Counted from the first letter of the stretch, positions 19,755-28,690 are shown. The stretch: DNA of 64,000 nt from Thermosynechococcus sp. HN-54 (GCF_023650955.1 NZ_CP098039.1:1860001-1924000); one strand, 5' to 3'. Made by a program: numbers and translations. The notes: generated from the sequence alone by a model not told the origin.

Positions 19755-22067
19755 TTCCTTGGCCACCCAGCGATCGCGCCCTAGAGTCTTTGCTTCATAG
19801 AGGCACTGATCTGCAAGACTCAACAATATGGCTGGACTATGGTCAGGGGTGGGGACGGTTGTTGCAATCCCAAAGCTTGCCGTTAGCTTCGGCCCGACGG
19901 TGCTTTTAGCGTGGGTGATATTGGCTTCGGCTAGTGCTGCTTGAATCTTCTCAACAACATGGATGGCTCCCGCTTGATCTGTACTCGGCAAAAGCAAGGC
20001 AAACTCTTCCCCCCCAAAGCGCGTCGCCAAATCCCCCGCCCGCCGCAGACGACTTTCTAAAATTTCCGCGACCCGCTTGAGAATTGCATCCCCCTGCAAA
20101 TGACCGTAGTGATCGTTGTAGGCTTTGAAGCAATCAATGTCCAGCATCACTAAACTCAAAGGCTGTTGCTCCCGTTGACAGCGTCGCCACTCCCTCGGCA
20201 GCAATTCATCAAAACAGCGGCGATTGCCAATATCCGTGAGACTGTCAATGTACACCATTTGCTGGAGATTCGCATTGGCCAGCTCCAAGGCCTGATACAT
20301 CTCCGCCTGTTGTAGTGCCACCGTCAAGGGTTCCGCAATGCGTTGCAGCAAGAACAACTCCTCCCGCTGCCACAGGCGAGGACTGCGACAATGGTGGGCA
20401 ATCAGGAGTCCCCAGAGGTCGTGGCCTTGCAGCAGAGGCACCACCAGATTCGCCTGAACTTGCAAGCTGAGCAGTAGCTCGCGGTAGCAATCCTGTAGTT
20501 GGGCTTGGTTGACATCGCTAATCGTCACCGTGCGCCCTTCGAGAAAGCGTTGTGCTGTCCCTTTACTAAAACAAGGGTCGTGGATCACTTGACCCAAAAT
20601 CGAGTACTGGGGCAACGTGGTGGCTTCCACTTCCACAATGCCACTGCCATCGGGTAAAAAGCGGTAAATCAGGACGCGATCGCTCAGAAGCAGTTGTTGA
20701 ATACTCGTTACCGCCCGCTGCAAAATCTCCTCTAAGCGAATGGACTGGCGAATATCCTGAATAATGGTGCTGACAATCATTTCCCGCTCTAGGGAGGTTT
20801 TGAGTCGCTCCTCGGTGCGCTGCTGATCTGACACATCTAAGAGGACGCCATGGAGCATTTGACTGTGGGGATCCAGCTGCCCGCGATCGCTCAACCAGCG
20901 AAAACAGCCATCGCGATGTTGAATGCGATAAGTCGTGCTGTAGGCGCGCTGTTGCCGAAGCGCCTGCTCAATATCCCGTTCCGCCAAGACCAAATCCGGC
21001 GCTGGGATAATCTGGCGCAAGTCGGTTAAATCTTGGGGAAAGTAGCCCGTGAGCTGGTAAATTTGGTCACTGACATAGCTAAATTGCCACAGGCGATCGC
21101 GATCGCGCCGATAGATGGCCACGGGCAAATGACTAATGAGGGTGTTATAGCGCTGTTCGCTTTCTGTAATTGCCACCGTAATCGCCTGCTGCCGCGACAG
21201 TTGCCAGCGCAGTTCTGCCGTTGCCTTGTTGAGTTCCCGCGTGAGCACCTGAATCACCCCTTGGGCTTCGGCAATATCAATCGCCGCCAAAAGATTACTT
21301 TGGGTCACAATGCCCACCATCTGCCCATCGTCGTCCACGACCACAACGCGACGTACTTGATGCTCCTTGAGCAAATGATTCACCTGCCACAAACTTTGCT
21401 CTGGATGTACCGTTAAGACCGGCTGGGACATCCTGCTGGCAACCGTGCCGCTAAGAGTGCCGCCATCGTGTTGGAGTGCTTCAAACAGATCTTTCTCAGT
21501 GATAATGCCCCACGGACGAACCCCCAAGGAGGTTTTTTCCGGAATCACTAAACTAGTCACGCCCCGTGCTGCCATCAGAGCAGCAGCCTCCTCTAAGGAA
21601 GCCTCAGCAGTAATTGTGGCCACATCAGGCACCATCACCTCCGCCACCCGCTTAATCCGCAGCAGATCCACAGGGCGCAAACTCTCACGTAAGGCCTGAC
21701 GGGTCAGCAGTCCCTCTACTCCCCCTGATGGATTGACTACTGCGAGGGCGTCCACGCCCAATCTACGAAAGTGTCCCAAAACCGCTAGCGGATCATCGAG
21801 ATCACTGAGGTGCAGACTATAGTCTGGTGGCAGCATAATCTGATCAGCAGTGATTGCCTGCGGCGCATAGCCCTTCCCCAAGGCACGGATCACCTCCCGT
21901 TGGGTGATCAATCCCCGAAACTGCCCCTGCTCCTCGACAACAAGGCCAAGCCCTTTATTTTTCTGTAAGCCGTGGAGAATGTCATTGAAGGAACCCCTAG
22001 GAGCAATTGAAACAACGTGCGCCTGCACTAAGGTTTGCAAATTTAAGCCTGAACTCAATTGCTCCAT
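19749..22067 (-). CDS. sesA: Blue/green light-sensing diguanylate cyclase SesA-like
   Basis: 772 residues. Four CBS motifs (about 10-130 and 140-265), a PAS domain (about 300-415), a cyanobacteriochrome-type GAF (about 430-595) and GGDEF (about 605-772). The GAF has the DXCF motif DPCF with C499 and a second cysteine C527 in the position that binds the bilin; this spacing of 28 and numbering agree with T. elongatus Tlr0924 (SesA) as I recall it. C527 is followed by Tyr rather than the common His. The cyclase active site is intact (RFGGEEF, residues 683-689) with an RxxD inhibitory site at 676-679. It should make c-di-GMP under light control, which in this genus promotes cell aggregation via cellulose. 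Confidence 0.85.
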   Translation of the reverse strand: MEQLSSGLNLQTLVQAHVVSIAPRGSFNDILHGLQKNKGLGLVVEEQGQFRGLITQREVIRALGKGYAPQAITADQIMLPPDYSLHLSDLDDPLAVLGHFRRLGVDALAVVNPSGGVEGLLTRQALRESLRPVDLLRIKRVAEVMVPDVATITAEASLEEAAALMAARGVTSLVIPEKTSLGVRPWGIITEKDLFEALQHDGGTLSGTVASRMSQPVLTVHPEQSLWQVNHLLKEHQVRRVVVVDDDGQMVGIVTQSNLLAAIDIAEAQGVIQVLTRELNKATAELRWQLSRQQAITVAITESEQRYNTLISHLPVAIYRRDRDRLWQFSYVSDQIYQLTGYFPQDLTDLRQIIPAPDLVLAERDIEQALRQQRAYSTTYRIQHRDGCFRWLSDRGQLDPHSQMLHGVLLDVSDQQRTEERLKTSLEREMIVSTIIQDIRQSIRLEEILQRAVTSIQQLLLSDRVLIYRFLPDGSGIVEVEATTLPQYSILGQVIHDPCFSKGTAQRFLEGRTVTISDVNQAQLQDCYRELLLSLQVQANLVVPLLQGHDLWGLLIAHHCRSPRLWQREELFLLQRIAEPLTVALQQAEMYQALELANANLQQMVYIDSLTDIGNRRCFDELLPREWRRCQREQQPLSLVMLDIDCFKAYNDHYGHLQGDAILKRVAEILESRLRRAGDLATRFGGEEFALLLPSTDQAGAIHVVEKIQAALAEANITHAKSTVGPKLTASFGIATTVPTPDHSPAILLSLADQCLYEAKTLGRDRWVAKEL

Positions 22068-22191
22068 ACACTGCCTCTCTCAATAGGTAGGATCATTAAC
22101 TTTAAGGTTTTATTAATAATTTTTTAGAAATAAACATTAAAACTTCGATCAAAGTTGACGAAGTTTACGAAAAGTTGCATTACTGATCTCG
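22068..22191. other. AT-rich sesA upstream region
   Basis: AT-rich stretch between the sesA start and the right end of the tnpB element. It must contain the minus-strand sesA promoter. Runs such as TTAATAATTTTTTAG are visible, but no clear -35/-10 pair can be named. Confidence 0.4.
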
Positions 22192-22300
22192 TTGACATCC
22201 TCCCCCTGCTTTAGCAGGGGGATTCCTAAGCCTCACGACTTAGGTTTCTGTTTCTTCGCGGTTGCCCTTTAGACGTATGCCTATCAGGTCTTACACCCGC
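22192..22300 (-). ncRNA. Candidate omega RNA region of the tnpB element
   Basis: In the family, the guide RNA overlaps the tnpB 3' end and the right-end hairpin, with the guide taken from DNA just outside the element. The last part of tnpB plus the 22202-22221 hairpin occupies the right place on the minus strand. The guide would then derive from the sequence at or below about 22192. Extent is inferred from family knowledge only. Confidence 0.35.
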
Positions 22301-23404
22301 TCCACAGACTGCAACCGTGTGTCCCACGGCCAAAATGTTTTGAGCGGCATTCACATCTCGGTCGTGGTGTGCCCCACATTCAGGGCAGTCCCATTCCCGG
22401 ACGTTCAGCGGCAGCTGCTCAACCACGTGACCACACTTTCCACAGCGTTTAGAACTGGGAAACCATTGGTCAATTTTTACCAGTGTCCGACCATACCACT
22501 GGGTTTTATAGTCCAATTGCCGTATCAGTTCACCCCATCCAGCATCGCTGATGGATCGGGCAAGCTGACGGTTCTTGACCATATTTTTCACAGCCAACGA
22601 CTCGACTACAATCGTTTGGTTTTCACGTACCAATCGAGTCGTCAACTTGTGCAAATGGTCTTTTCTGGAATCAGCGATCTTCTGTTGAATCTTGGCGACT
22701 TTCAGCCGCGCCTTATTCCAATTGCGAGAGCCTTTTTGCTTGCGACTCAAAGACTGCTGAGCCTTACGGAGTCGTTTGTAATGGCGGTCAAAGTGCTTGG
22801 GGTTGGCGACCTTTTCCCCTGTACTCAGGGTAACGAGACTGCTAAGTCCTGCATCCAAACCAACCGACTGGTTGACGGGTTGCAGTGTCAGGTCTCTGGG
22901 GTCGTCAAACCTCAGACTGACATACCACTGTCCAGCGGGGTTAAGCCGGACTGTAACGGTGGATGGCTCAACGCCTTCTGGCAATTGCCTAGACCATCTA
23001 ATATTCAATGGCTCCAGACACTTTGCCAGAAACAATTTCCCGTCTTTCCACCTGAAAGCAGACTTGGTGAATTCTGCGCTACCACCATGGCGTTTCTTTT
23101 TGAAGTTGGGATATTTCGCCCGACCCGCAAAGAAGTTGTTGAAGGCAGATTGCAGATGCCTCAAGGCCTGTTGCAACGGAACAGAGCTAACCTCATTCAA
23201 AAACTGGAGGTCATCTTGCTTCTTCCACTCGGTAAGCAAAACAGAGGTTTGGGTGTAATCAATTCTCTCCTGCCGTTCACGCCAAGCTTCTGTTCTCACT
23301 GCCAACGCTCGGTTATAAACCAACCGAACACAGCCCAACGTTTTCCGAAGCAGGGATTCCTGCTCGGTCGTCGGGTAGAAGCGGTAACTGAAAGCCTTTT
23401 CCAT
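22226..23404 (-). CDS. tnpB: RNA-guided nuclease TnpB
   Basis: 392-residue TnpB (OrfB) of IS200/IS605-family elements. The N-terminal helix-turn-helix region (KAFSYRFYPTTEQE) and the split RuvC nuclease are complete: Asp in GLDAGLSSL, Glu in VVESLAVKNM, Asp in HDRDVNAAQNI. A zinc ribbon CGKCG / CPECG lies between the last two. Known TnpBs are guided to DNA by an omega RNA made from the 3' end of the gene and right end, and favour element retention. All catalytic residues present suggests an active protein. Confidence 0.92.
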   Translation of the reverse strand: MEKAFSYRFYPTTEQESLLRKTLGCVRLVYNRALAVRTEAWRERQERIDYTQTSVLLTEWKKQDDLQFLNEVSSVPLQQALRHLQSAFNNFFAGRAKYPNFKKKRHGGSAEFTKSAFRWKDGKLFLAKCLEPLNIRWSRQLPEGVEPSTVTVRLNPAGQWYVSLRFDDPRDLTLQPVNQSVGLDAGLSSLVTLSTGEKVANPKHFDRHYKRLRKAQQSLSRKQKGSRNWNKARLKVAKIQQKIADSRKDHLHKLTTRLVRENQTIVVESLAVKNMVKNRQLARSISDAGWGELIRQLDYKTQWYGRTLVKIDQWFPSSKRCGKCGHVVEQLPLNVREWDCPECGAHHDRDVNAAQNILAVGHTVAVCGAGVRPDRHTSKGQPRRNRNLSREA

Positions 23405-23732
23405 GCCTTAGATTGTAACAGTGAGTGTACTTGGCAGTCTACGACTGCCGCTCCTATCCCTCCCCTTCCTAAAGGAAGGGGTCTCCCGGAGGTAACGATG
23501 ATCTCCACTGCAGATCAACTTATTCCAATTCTATCTTGAGGGCTAAGTCACAACCTAGGTGGGGCTGACAACCTAGGGGCGGTAGTACATTCCGCTGTGG
23601 CAAGAGAAAAGCTAGGATAGGGTATTGAATGCGTCCTATTCGCCCCATGCTATGGATTAGCGAATTACGGTATCAGGAACTGTGCCTGCTGCGGGTGAGT
23701 GTGACTGCGGCAGCAATCTTAGGATTGAAGCG
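23405..23732. other. Left end of the tnpB element and PP2C upstream region
   Basis: Contains the left hairpin (23462-23481), then a non-coding stretch. ACAACCTAGG occurs twice (about 23551 and 23569), a short direct repeat of unknown meaning. The plus-strand phosphatase promoter is probably in 23560-23680. No RNA gene is recognised. Confidence 0.5.
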
Positions 23733-25604
23733 ATGAATCCCCCTACGTCTAGTCTCATCTGCCCGGAGTGCGGCACGGCAAACGCCATTCACCAAATCGA
23801 GTGTTGCCACTGTCAGGTGCCACTCCTAAAGCGCTATTTGTGGGCGATCGGTTCCAGTCTGGATCGCTACAGTGTGGGTGAACTGGTGGGCGATCGCTAC
23901 CTCATCCAAGGCAAGCACCTTTTATTAGATTTATTGCCGGGGGAGCCAGCCCCAACTGTGGATAACGCTGCTCAGCTTTACCGCCCCTATCTGCGCCTGT
24001 TTCCCAAGCGTCCCCATGTCCCGGAATTATTTGGCGCCCTTTCCCTGCCGGAAGGAGAACTGTTGCTCCTTGAGCATGCCCCCGTTAGTTGTATTGATAT
24101 TGCCAATGCCAAACTTGCCCCCGGTTTGACCCATGCGGCTCCGCTCACCAGCATCTGGGAAAAAGCCAATGTGGTCCGCCGCTTCAATTGGTTATGGCAA
24201 ATTATTGCCCTTTGGCCAGCGTTGGTTGCAGAAAACGTCGCCCTGACGCTGCTCAATCCACAATTTTTGCGGGCTGAAGGCTCCCTTGTGCGGCTGTTGC
24301 AACTGCAAGCCGGCAATAATCCCACCTTGGCTGAACTGGGCAAATTCTGGCAGACCCATTTCAGCTTTGCCGACCAAGGGGAAAACTTCCAGCAGGCCTT
24401 TGCGCTCCTGTGTCAACAAATGCAGGAGCAGCCGCAAACAACCCCTGAAGCTATCCGCGAAACCCTAGAGACCCTATTTCAGCAGGCCCTAGACAGCCTT
24501 GGCTATGAGTACCACTACGATGTTGCCAGCTGCTCTGACCAAGGCCCTAGTCGCAGTCGCAATGAGGATAAATGTCTGCCCCAGACTAATCTCACTAACC
24601 AGTCGCGGGTTCTCGCCTTGGTGTGTGACGGGGTTGGCGGTCATGAAGGGGGAGATGTGGCCTCGGGTTTAGCGATTGAAATCCTAGAGCAAACCCTCAA
24701 GCCCCTCAATCTCCTAGAGACAACCCCCGCCACGGTAGAGCAGGCGATTCAAACCGCCATTCGCCGCACGAATGATGCGATCAATCAACGCAATGATACG
24801 GAGCAGCGCCACGAACGCCAGCGCATGGGAACCACGGTTGTCGGTGCTCTGATTGAACACGCCCATCTTTACCTTGCCCACATTGGCGATAGCCGCGCCT
24901 ACTGGATCAACCGCTGGGGCTGCTACCAACTCACCCTCGATGATGATGTGGCCAGCCGCGATGTGCGCTTAGGGATGAGTACCTACCATCAAGCCCTCGA
25001 ACTCCCCTACGGTGGTTCCTTGGTGCAAGCTTTGGGGATGGCACCCTCCCAGCATCTGCACCCCACAGTTGAGCGCTTTTTGCTGGATGAAGAGGGGATT
25101 CTTTTGTTGTGTTCCGATGGTCTTAGTGACTTTAATCGTGTCGAAACCTACTGGCCACAGTACCTCCTGCCTGTGCTCCAAGGTCAGCTTGCCCTCACTG
25201 CTGCGGCTAAACAACTGATTGATCTTGCCAATCGCCTCAATGGCCATGACAACGTGACGGTGGTGCTCATTCACTGTCGGGTGAAGAACGCATCGGGTAT
25301 CATTGACTTGGACTACAGCGATATTGTCTGTCAAGGGGAGTTGCCAGAGGTGACAGACATTACAATGAGCTATGCCCCCCCACCCGAGCCACCGGATCTC
25401 GACCTAACAGTTTCCCAGATTGTGGAACCCCCTCAACCCCAACCCAAACCACAGCCAACCCAAAGGTCTCGTTCCCAAGCGTGGCTGCTACTGCTGATTG
25501 CCGTGGGCGTTGCCACCGCTGCCCTTGGCTTTTTGGCTGTGATGACTTCTATGAATCGCTCTGTGGTAGAGCCATCCCCCTCACCGTTGACCCCACCCCA
25601 ATAA
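23733..25604 (+). CDS. PP2C-type protein phosphatase with zinc ribbon and membrane anchor
   Basis: 623 residues from ATG 23733. N-terminal zinc ribbon (CPECG and CCHC, residues 10-30), a 200-residue helical region of unknown fold, a PP2C domain (about 265-515), a Pro/Gln-rich linker and one C-terminal transmembrane helix (AWLLLLIAVGVATAALGFLAVM). PP2C metal-binding motifs are intact: RNEDK, CDGVGGHEGGD, AHIGDSRAYW, CSDGLSD, GHDNVTVVL. It dephosphorylates Ser/Thr of unknown targets at the membrane. The N-terminal half looks like a kinase-like or regulatory region but lacks kinase catalytic motifs. Its stop overlaps the queA start (TAATG). Confidence 0.85.
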   Translation: MNPPTSSLICPECGTANAIHQIECCHCQVPLLKRYLWAIGSSLDRYSVGELVGDRYLIQGKHLLLDLLPGEPAPTVDNAAQLYRPYLRLFPKRPHVPELFGALSLPEGELLLLEHAPVSCIDIANAKLAPGLTHAAPLTSIWEKANVVRRFNWLWQIIALWPALVAENVALTLLNPQFLRAEGSLVRLLQLQAGNNPTLAELGKFWQTHFSFADQGENFQQAFALLCQQMQEQPQTTPEAIRETLETLFQQALDSLGYEYHYDVASCSDQGPSRSRNEDKCLPQTNLTNQSRVLALVCDGVGGHEGGDVASGLAIEILEQTLKPLNLLETTPATVEQAIQTAIRRTNDAINQRNDTEQRHERQRMGTTVVGALIEHAHLYLAHIGDSRAYWINRWGCYQLTLDDDVASRDVRLGMSTYHQALELPYGGSLVQALGMAPSQHLHPTVERFLLDEEGILLLCSDGLSDFNRVETYWPQYLLPVLQGQLALTAAAKQLIDLANRLNGHDNVTVVLIHCRVKNASGIIDLDYSDIVCQGELPEVTDITMSYAPPPEPPDLDLTVSQIVEPPQPQPKPQPTQRSRSQAWLLLLIAVGVATAALGFLAVMTSMNRSVVEPSPSPLTPPQ

Positions 25605-26668
25605 TGCCGAGTCCTGACGATTTTTCCCTCGACGCCTACGACTATCACCTGCCCCCGGAACGGATTGCCCAACATCCCGTTTCTCCCCGCGATCATTCCC
25701 GCCTGATGGTAGTGGCACGGGACACCGCTACAGATTACTACTTCTATGAGCTACCGCAACTGCTGCAACCGGGAGATTTGCTGGTGCTCAATGATACACG
25801 GGTGATTCCGGCGCGGCTGATCGGTCAAAAAGTGGGTGGCTCTGGCCGCACCGTTGAGGTGTTTCTCCTCGAAGAGTTGAGCGATCGCCAGTGGCTAGGC
25901 CTTGTGAAACCGGGACGTAAATTGCGCCCTGGAGCTGTGATTCAAATTGGTTCCCTCCGAGCAACGGTACAGGCCATTGATGCCGCCACACGGGGACGGG
26001 TGATTGAATTCGACCTGCCGCCGGGCGATCGCCTGTGGCCATATCTCGATCAACTAGGCGAAGTGCCCTTACCTCCCTACATTGACAATCCGATTGAGGA
26101 TACTGAGCAATACCAAACCGTCTATGCCCGCCGTCCCGGTGCCGTGGCTGCGCCAACCGCTGGCTTGCACTTTACCCCCGAACTCTTTAGTAAGCTGGCC
26201 TATCGCGGCATTGATCACTGTTTTCTGACGCTCCATGTGGGCATTGGCACCTTTCGTCCGGTTGAGGCCAGCGATATTCGCCATCACCATCTCCACGAAG
26301 AATGGATTGAGGTACCCGCTGATACCGTCGAGCGGATTCAGGCCGCCAAAGCTGCCGGCGGACGGATTATTGCCGTCGGCACCACCGTTATTCGCTCCCT
26401 AGAGACCGCTGCCCAATCAGGCACCCTTCAGCCCTTTTGTGGCAAGAGTGATCTCTATATCTATCCGGGGTATCAGCCCAAGATTGTCGAGGGCTTCATT
26501 ACCAACTTTCATCTGCCTCGCTCCAGCTTGATGATGCTCGTGAGTGCCTTTATTGGCCGCGAACGGCTACTTCAGCTGTATCAACAGGCCATCGATCGCC
26601 AGTACCGCTTCTATTCCTTTGGCGATGCCATGCTAATTTTGCCTAGCGCTTGCCACAATGCTGTTTGA
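25604..26668 (+). CDS. queA: S-adenosylmethionine:tRNA ribosyltransferase-isomerase QueA
   Basis: 354 residues. QueA transfers the ribosyl part of SAM to preQ1-modified tRNA to give epoxyqueuosine at the wobble position. Family signatures: YHLPPERIAQHP near the N-terminus, LVLNDTRVIPARL, GAVAAPTAGLHFT, LHVGIGTFRPV, and TNFHLPRSSLMMLV at the C-terminus. Start ATG at 25604 overlaps the phosphatase stop by one base, so it is probably co-transcribed and coupled. Confidence 0.95.
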   Translation: MPSPDDFSLDAYDYHLPPERIAQHPVSPRDHSRLMVVARDTATDYYFYELPQLLQPGDLLVLNDTRVIPARLIGQKVGGSGRTVEVFLLEELSDRQWLGLVKPGRKLRPGAVIQIGSLRATVQAIDAATRGRVIEFDLPPGDRLWPYLDQLGEVPLPPYIDNPIEDTEQYQTVYARRPGAVAAPTAGLHFTPELFSKLAYRGIDHCFLTLHVGIGTFRPVEASDIRHHHLHEEWIEVPADTVERIQAAKAAGGRIIAVGTTVIRSLETAAQSGTLQPFCGKSDLYIYPGYQPKIVEGFITNFHLPRSSLMMLVSAFIGRERLLQLYQQAIDRQYRFYSFGDAMLILPSACHNAV

Positions 26669-26689
26669 GTGTGCTATCTTAAGGCCAGC

Positions 26690-26912
26690 TGTTTTGCAAA
26701 TTACCGTTCAGGGAGATGGAGGTGATGCCCATGGCAGATAGTAGTAAACGCTTGGGTTGTCGTTTTGGAGTCGCTCAACTCTAGGGAAGAGTTGTTCTCC
26801 ATCTGTTGATTTTGAGTCAGCAACTAGGGGGCTGCTTCTCCTAGCAGTTGATTCCAACGATAGCCACCAGACCGCTCCTGAGGCCTTCCTTGGGGGCGGA
26901 TGGCTTTTTAAG
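26690..26912 (+). ncRNA. Candidate structured RNA downstream of queA
   Basis: A 445-base gap after queA holds a run of hairpins ending in a terminator. Hairpin A: CAACTCT (26776-26782) pairs perfectly with AGAGTTG (26788-26794). Hairpin B: CAACTAGG (26821-26828) with CCTAGCAGTTG (26840-26850), one bulge. Terminator: GCCA...CCGCTCC with GGGGCGG...TGGC then five T (26863-26909). A short reading frame with a strong ribosome site (GGAGATGGAGGTGATGCCC then ATG 26731) encodes 17 residues, MADSSKRLGCRFGVAQL. It could be a small RNA, or a leader peptide with attenuator. No match to tmRNA, RNase P RNA or SRP RNA. Confidence 0.45.
26863..26909 (+). terminator. Rho-independent terminator of the candidate RNA
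   Basis: Two-part stem: GCCA (26863-26866) with TGGC (26901-26904) and CCGCTCC (26872-26878) with GGGGCGG (26893-26899, one G-U), then TTTTT. It separates the queA transcript and structured region from the downstream small membrane gene. Confidence 0.6.
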
Positions 26913-27113
26913 GGTATTTTAGTGTGTCTTAAGCAATAATGTAGTTTTGTGACTAGCCATTAAAAAACATTTCAGATGCTGGGTTGCCAATGGGACAGCG
27001 ATCTATAGTGGGGGCAACCGGAACGTCGCCATTGTTGGCCAAAGAAGACAAATTGAGAGTGAACAGCGACTAATAATGGTGGACTCTGGAACTGTTGCGT
27101 TCTGAGAGCAGCT

Positions 27114-27311
27114 ATGGCCGTTCAGAGTTTACCCCGGAAAACGCGGCAGAGAACCCCGCCATTGCGCCCGATTAGTGGCCCAAAGCTACTTCTGGTGGTG
27201 CTGTTGAACCTATCCGTTGCGGGCTATGTTTTTTGGGCTTATCGTACCGCTTATCAGAATCAGCTGCCCACCCAACGGAATCCCATTTTCCAAAACCTGC
27301 GTTCCCGCTAG
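27114..27311 (+). CDS. Small membrane protein, hypothetical
   Basis: 65 residues: a basic, Pro-rich cytosolic N-terminus (PRKTRQRTPPLRP), one transmembrane helix (LLLVVLLNLSVAGYVFWAY) and a short polar tail. The start ATG follows GAGAGCAGCT. The pattern is that of many cyanobacterial single-pass proteins of unknown role. It is 61 bases upstream of the nitrilase-family gene. Confidence 0.6.
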   Translation: MAVQSLPRKTRQRTPPLRPISGPKLLLVVLLNLSVAGYVFWAYRTAYQNQLPTQRNPIFQNLRSR

Positions 27312-27372
27312 ACTTGCCCTTGGCAGATTGCGACGATAGAATGAGGGGTTGCTGTCTTTTTTTTCAACGGGC

Positions 27373-28185
27373 ATGAAATCCTACCTCGCTGCCGCAGTGC
27401 AAATGACGAGTCAGCTGAATCTTGAGGCAAATTTGGCTCAAGCAGAAGAATTGATTGAATTGGCAGTGAGACGGGGGGCAGAACTCGTTGGGTTGCCAGA
27501 AAATTTTTCCTTTCTTGGCGATGATCAGGAAAAGGTGGCTCAGGCGGCAACAATCGCGGAGCGGACTGAGGCCTTTTTGAAACGCATGGCGCAGCGATTT
27601 CAGATTACCTTGGTGGGGGGGGGCTACCCGGTACCGGCAACTGAAGGCAAAGTCTATAACACAGCGGTACTCATTGGCCCCAACGGAGAAGAATTGAGCC
27701 GTTACCAAAAGGTGCATTTGTTTGATGTCGATTTGCCCGATGGCAATATCTACCACGAATCGGGCACAGTGCTCGCGGGACGGCAATTGCCCTCTGTCTA
27801 TCCCAGTAAGGAACTGGGGAATATCGGCTTGTCGGTGTGCTATGATGTCCGCTTTCCAGAACTTTACCGCGCGCTCTCCCAAGCGGGGGCAACGGTGCTG
27901 TTTGTGCCGGCGGCCTTTACCGCCTTCACGGGTAAGGATCACTGGCAAGTTCTTCTCCAGGCACGGGCGATTGAAAATACCTGCTACGTGATTGCGCCAG
28001 CGCAGACGGGAATTCACTATGCACGGCGGCAAACCCACGGCCATGCGCTGATTGTCGATCCTTGGGGCACCATTCTGGCGGATGCGGGCGATCGCCCTGG
28101 CCTCGCCATTGCAGCCATTGAACCTAGTCGCCTTGAGCAAGTACGCCAGCAGATGCCCTGCCTGCAACATCGCGTCTTTTTCTAG
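27373..28185 (+). CDS. Nitrilase-family C-N hydrolase
   Basis: 270 residues, carbon-nitrogen hydrolase fold. The catalytic triad is visible: Glu in GLPENFSF, Lys in [11 protein letters not shown], Cys in [15 protein letters not shown]. This subgroup (Nit1/NitFhit-like) includes deaminated-glutathione amidase and omega-amidase, so a metabolite-repair role is likely; the substrate is not certain. I chose ATG 27373 over a TTG eight codons upstream because homologues start just before the first beta strand. Confidence 0.85.
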   Translation: MKSYLAAAVQMTSQLNLEANLAQAEELIELAVRRGAELVGLPENFSFLGDDQEKVAQAATIAERTEAFLKRMAQRFQITLVGGGYPVPATEGKVYNTAVLIGPNGEELSRYQKVHLFDVDLPDGNIYHESGTVLAGRQLPSVYPSKELGNIGLSVCYDVRFPELYRALSQAGATVLFVPAAFTAFTGKDHWQVLLQARAIENTCYVIAPAQTGIHYARRQTHGHALIVDPWGTILADAGDRPGLAIAAIEPSRLEQVRQQMPCLQHRVFF

Positions 28186-28305
28186 GTTTTGGGCAAATTC
28201 TGAAATAAATCGTAACACTGCATACCGCAGGGGGAAGTGTCCTACGCTATCGTAGAACCATCGGTGAATCCTTGCCCCCACTCCAAACCCACTAGGAGAG
28301 TATCT

Positions 28306-28503
28306 ATGGATAGCGTTACGGTTCCTAACCCACAAGCCTCCGCCGAGGTTTGGAACTCCCTGAAGTGGGCGATCGCTCACAGTTCAGGTTTTCAGCGTTG
28401 GTTGAGCGAAAAGCAAGCTAGTGTTGTCGTTGAGCAGCCGACCGATCTCGACGCCTGTGTGACAGCTTACTTACGTCAAGCGCTAGAGACCCTTGCCTAT
28501 TAG
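28306..28503 (+). CDS. Small hypothetical protein
   Basis: 65 residues from ATG 28306 with AGGAGAG at good spacing. It is soluble and helical (VWNSLKWAIAHSSGFQRWL, then LDACVTAYLRQALETLAY). No family recognised. It has its own terminator-like hairpin downstream, so it may be a single-gene transcript. Confidence 0.6.
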   Translation: MDSVTVPNPQASAEVWNSLKWAIAHSSGFQRWLSEKQASVVVEQPTDLDACVTAYLRQALETLAY

Positions 28504-28505
28504 AA

Positions 28506-28600
28506 TTTGGTGAGAATCGTAAGCTTTGCCCCTATACTAGGAGCATTCTGACTCCTTAGGTCACCAAACTCGCCCCATGACTCATGCGTCTGGGGATTTT
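28506..28600 (+). terminator. Nested hairpins and terminator after the 65-residue gene
   Basis: TTTGGTGA (28506-28513) is the exact inverted partner of TCACCAAA (28561-28568), a long-range stem. It is followed by CCCCA-GAC (28573-28581) paired with GTC-TGGGG (28588-28595) and four T. TATACT at about 28533 inside the loop could be a -10 box, so a short separate transcript is possible. Confidence 0.55.
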
Positions 28601-28690
28601 CTATTTATTTTCTAGCCACAATCAGCGATCGCGACCGAGGCTCAAGGATCCCGTTGGCTATAGTGGAAAGTGCTAACCCACAACAGACCT

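Larger units (their letters stand above)
22192..23490 (-). mobile_element. tnpB-only IS200/IS605 (IS1341-type) element
   Basis: One tnpB gene bounded by subterminal hairpins typical of this superfamily. Right side: CCCCCTGC-TTTA-GCAGGGGG, perfect 8-bp stem at 22202-22221, preceded by TTGACATCCTC. Left side: CCCCTTCC-TAAA-GGAAGGGG, perfect 8-bp stem at 23462-23481. No tnpA (Y1 transposase) is present, so movement would need TnpA in trans. Such elements have no terminal inverted repeats or target duplication, so exact ends are estimates. Confidence 0.8.

Noticed and set aside
22262-23539. 425-codon plus-strand frame opposite tnpB
   Set aside because: Antisense shadow of tnpB; the minus strand has all catalytic motifs.
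26757-26939. 60-codon frame after queA
   Set aside because: It overlaps the hairpins and terminator and has no ribosome site; the 17-codon frame at 26731 is better placed.
26669-27113. tmRNA, RNase P RNA or SRP RNA downstream of queA
   Set aside because: None of the conserved core sequences (tag reading frame, GAGGAAAGTC, GGAAGGAAGCA) are present.
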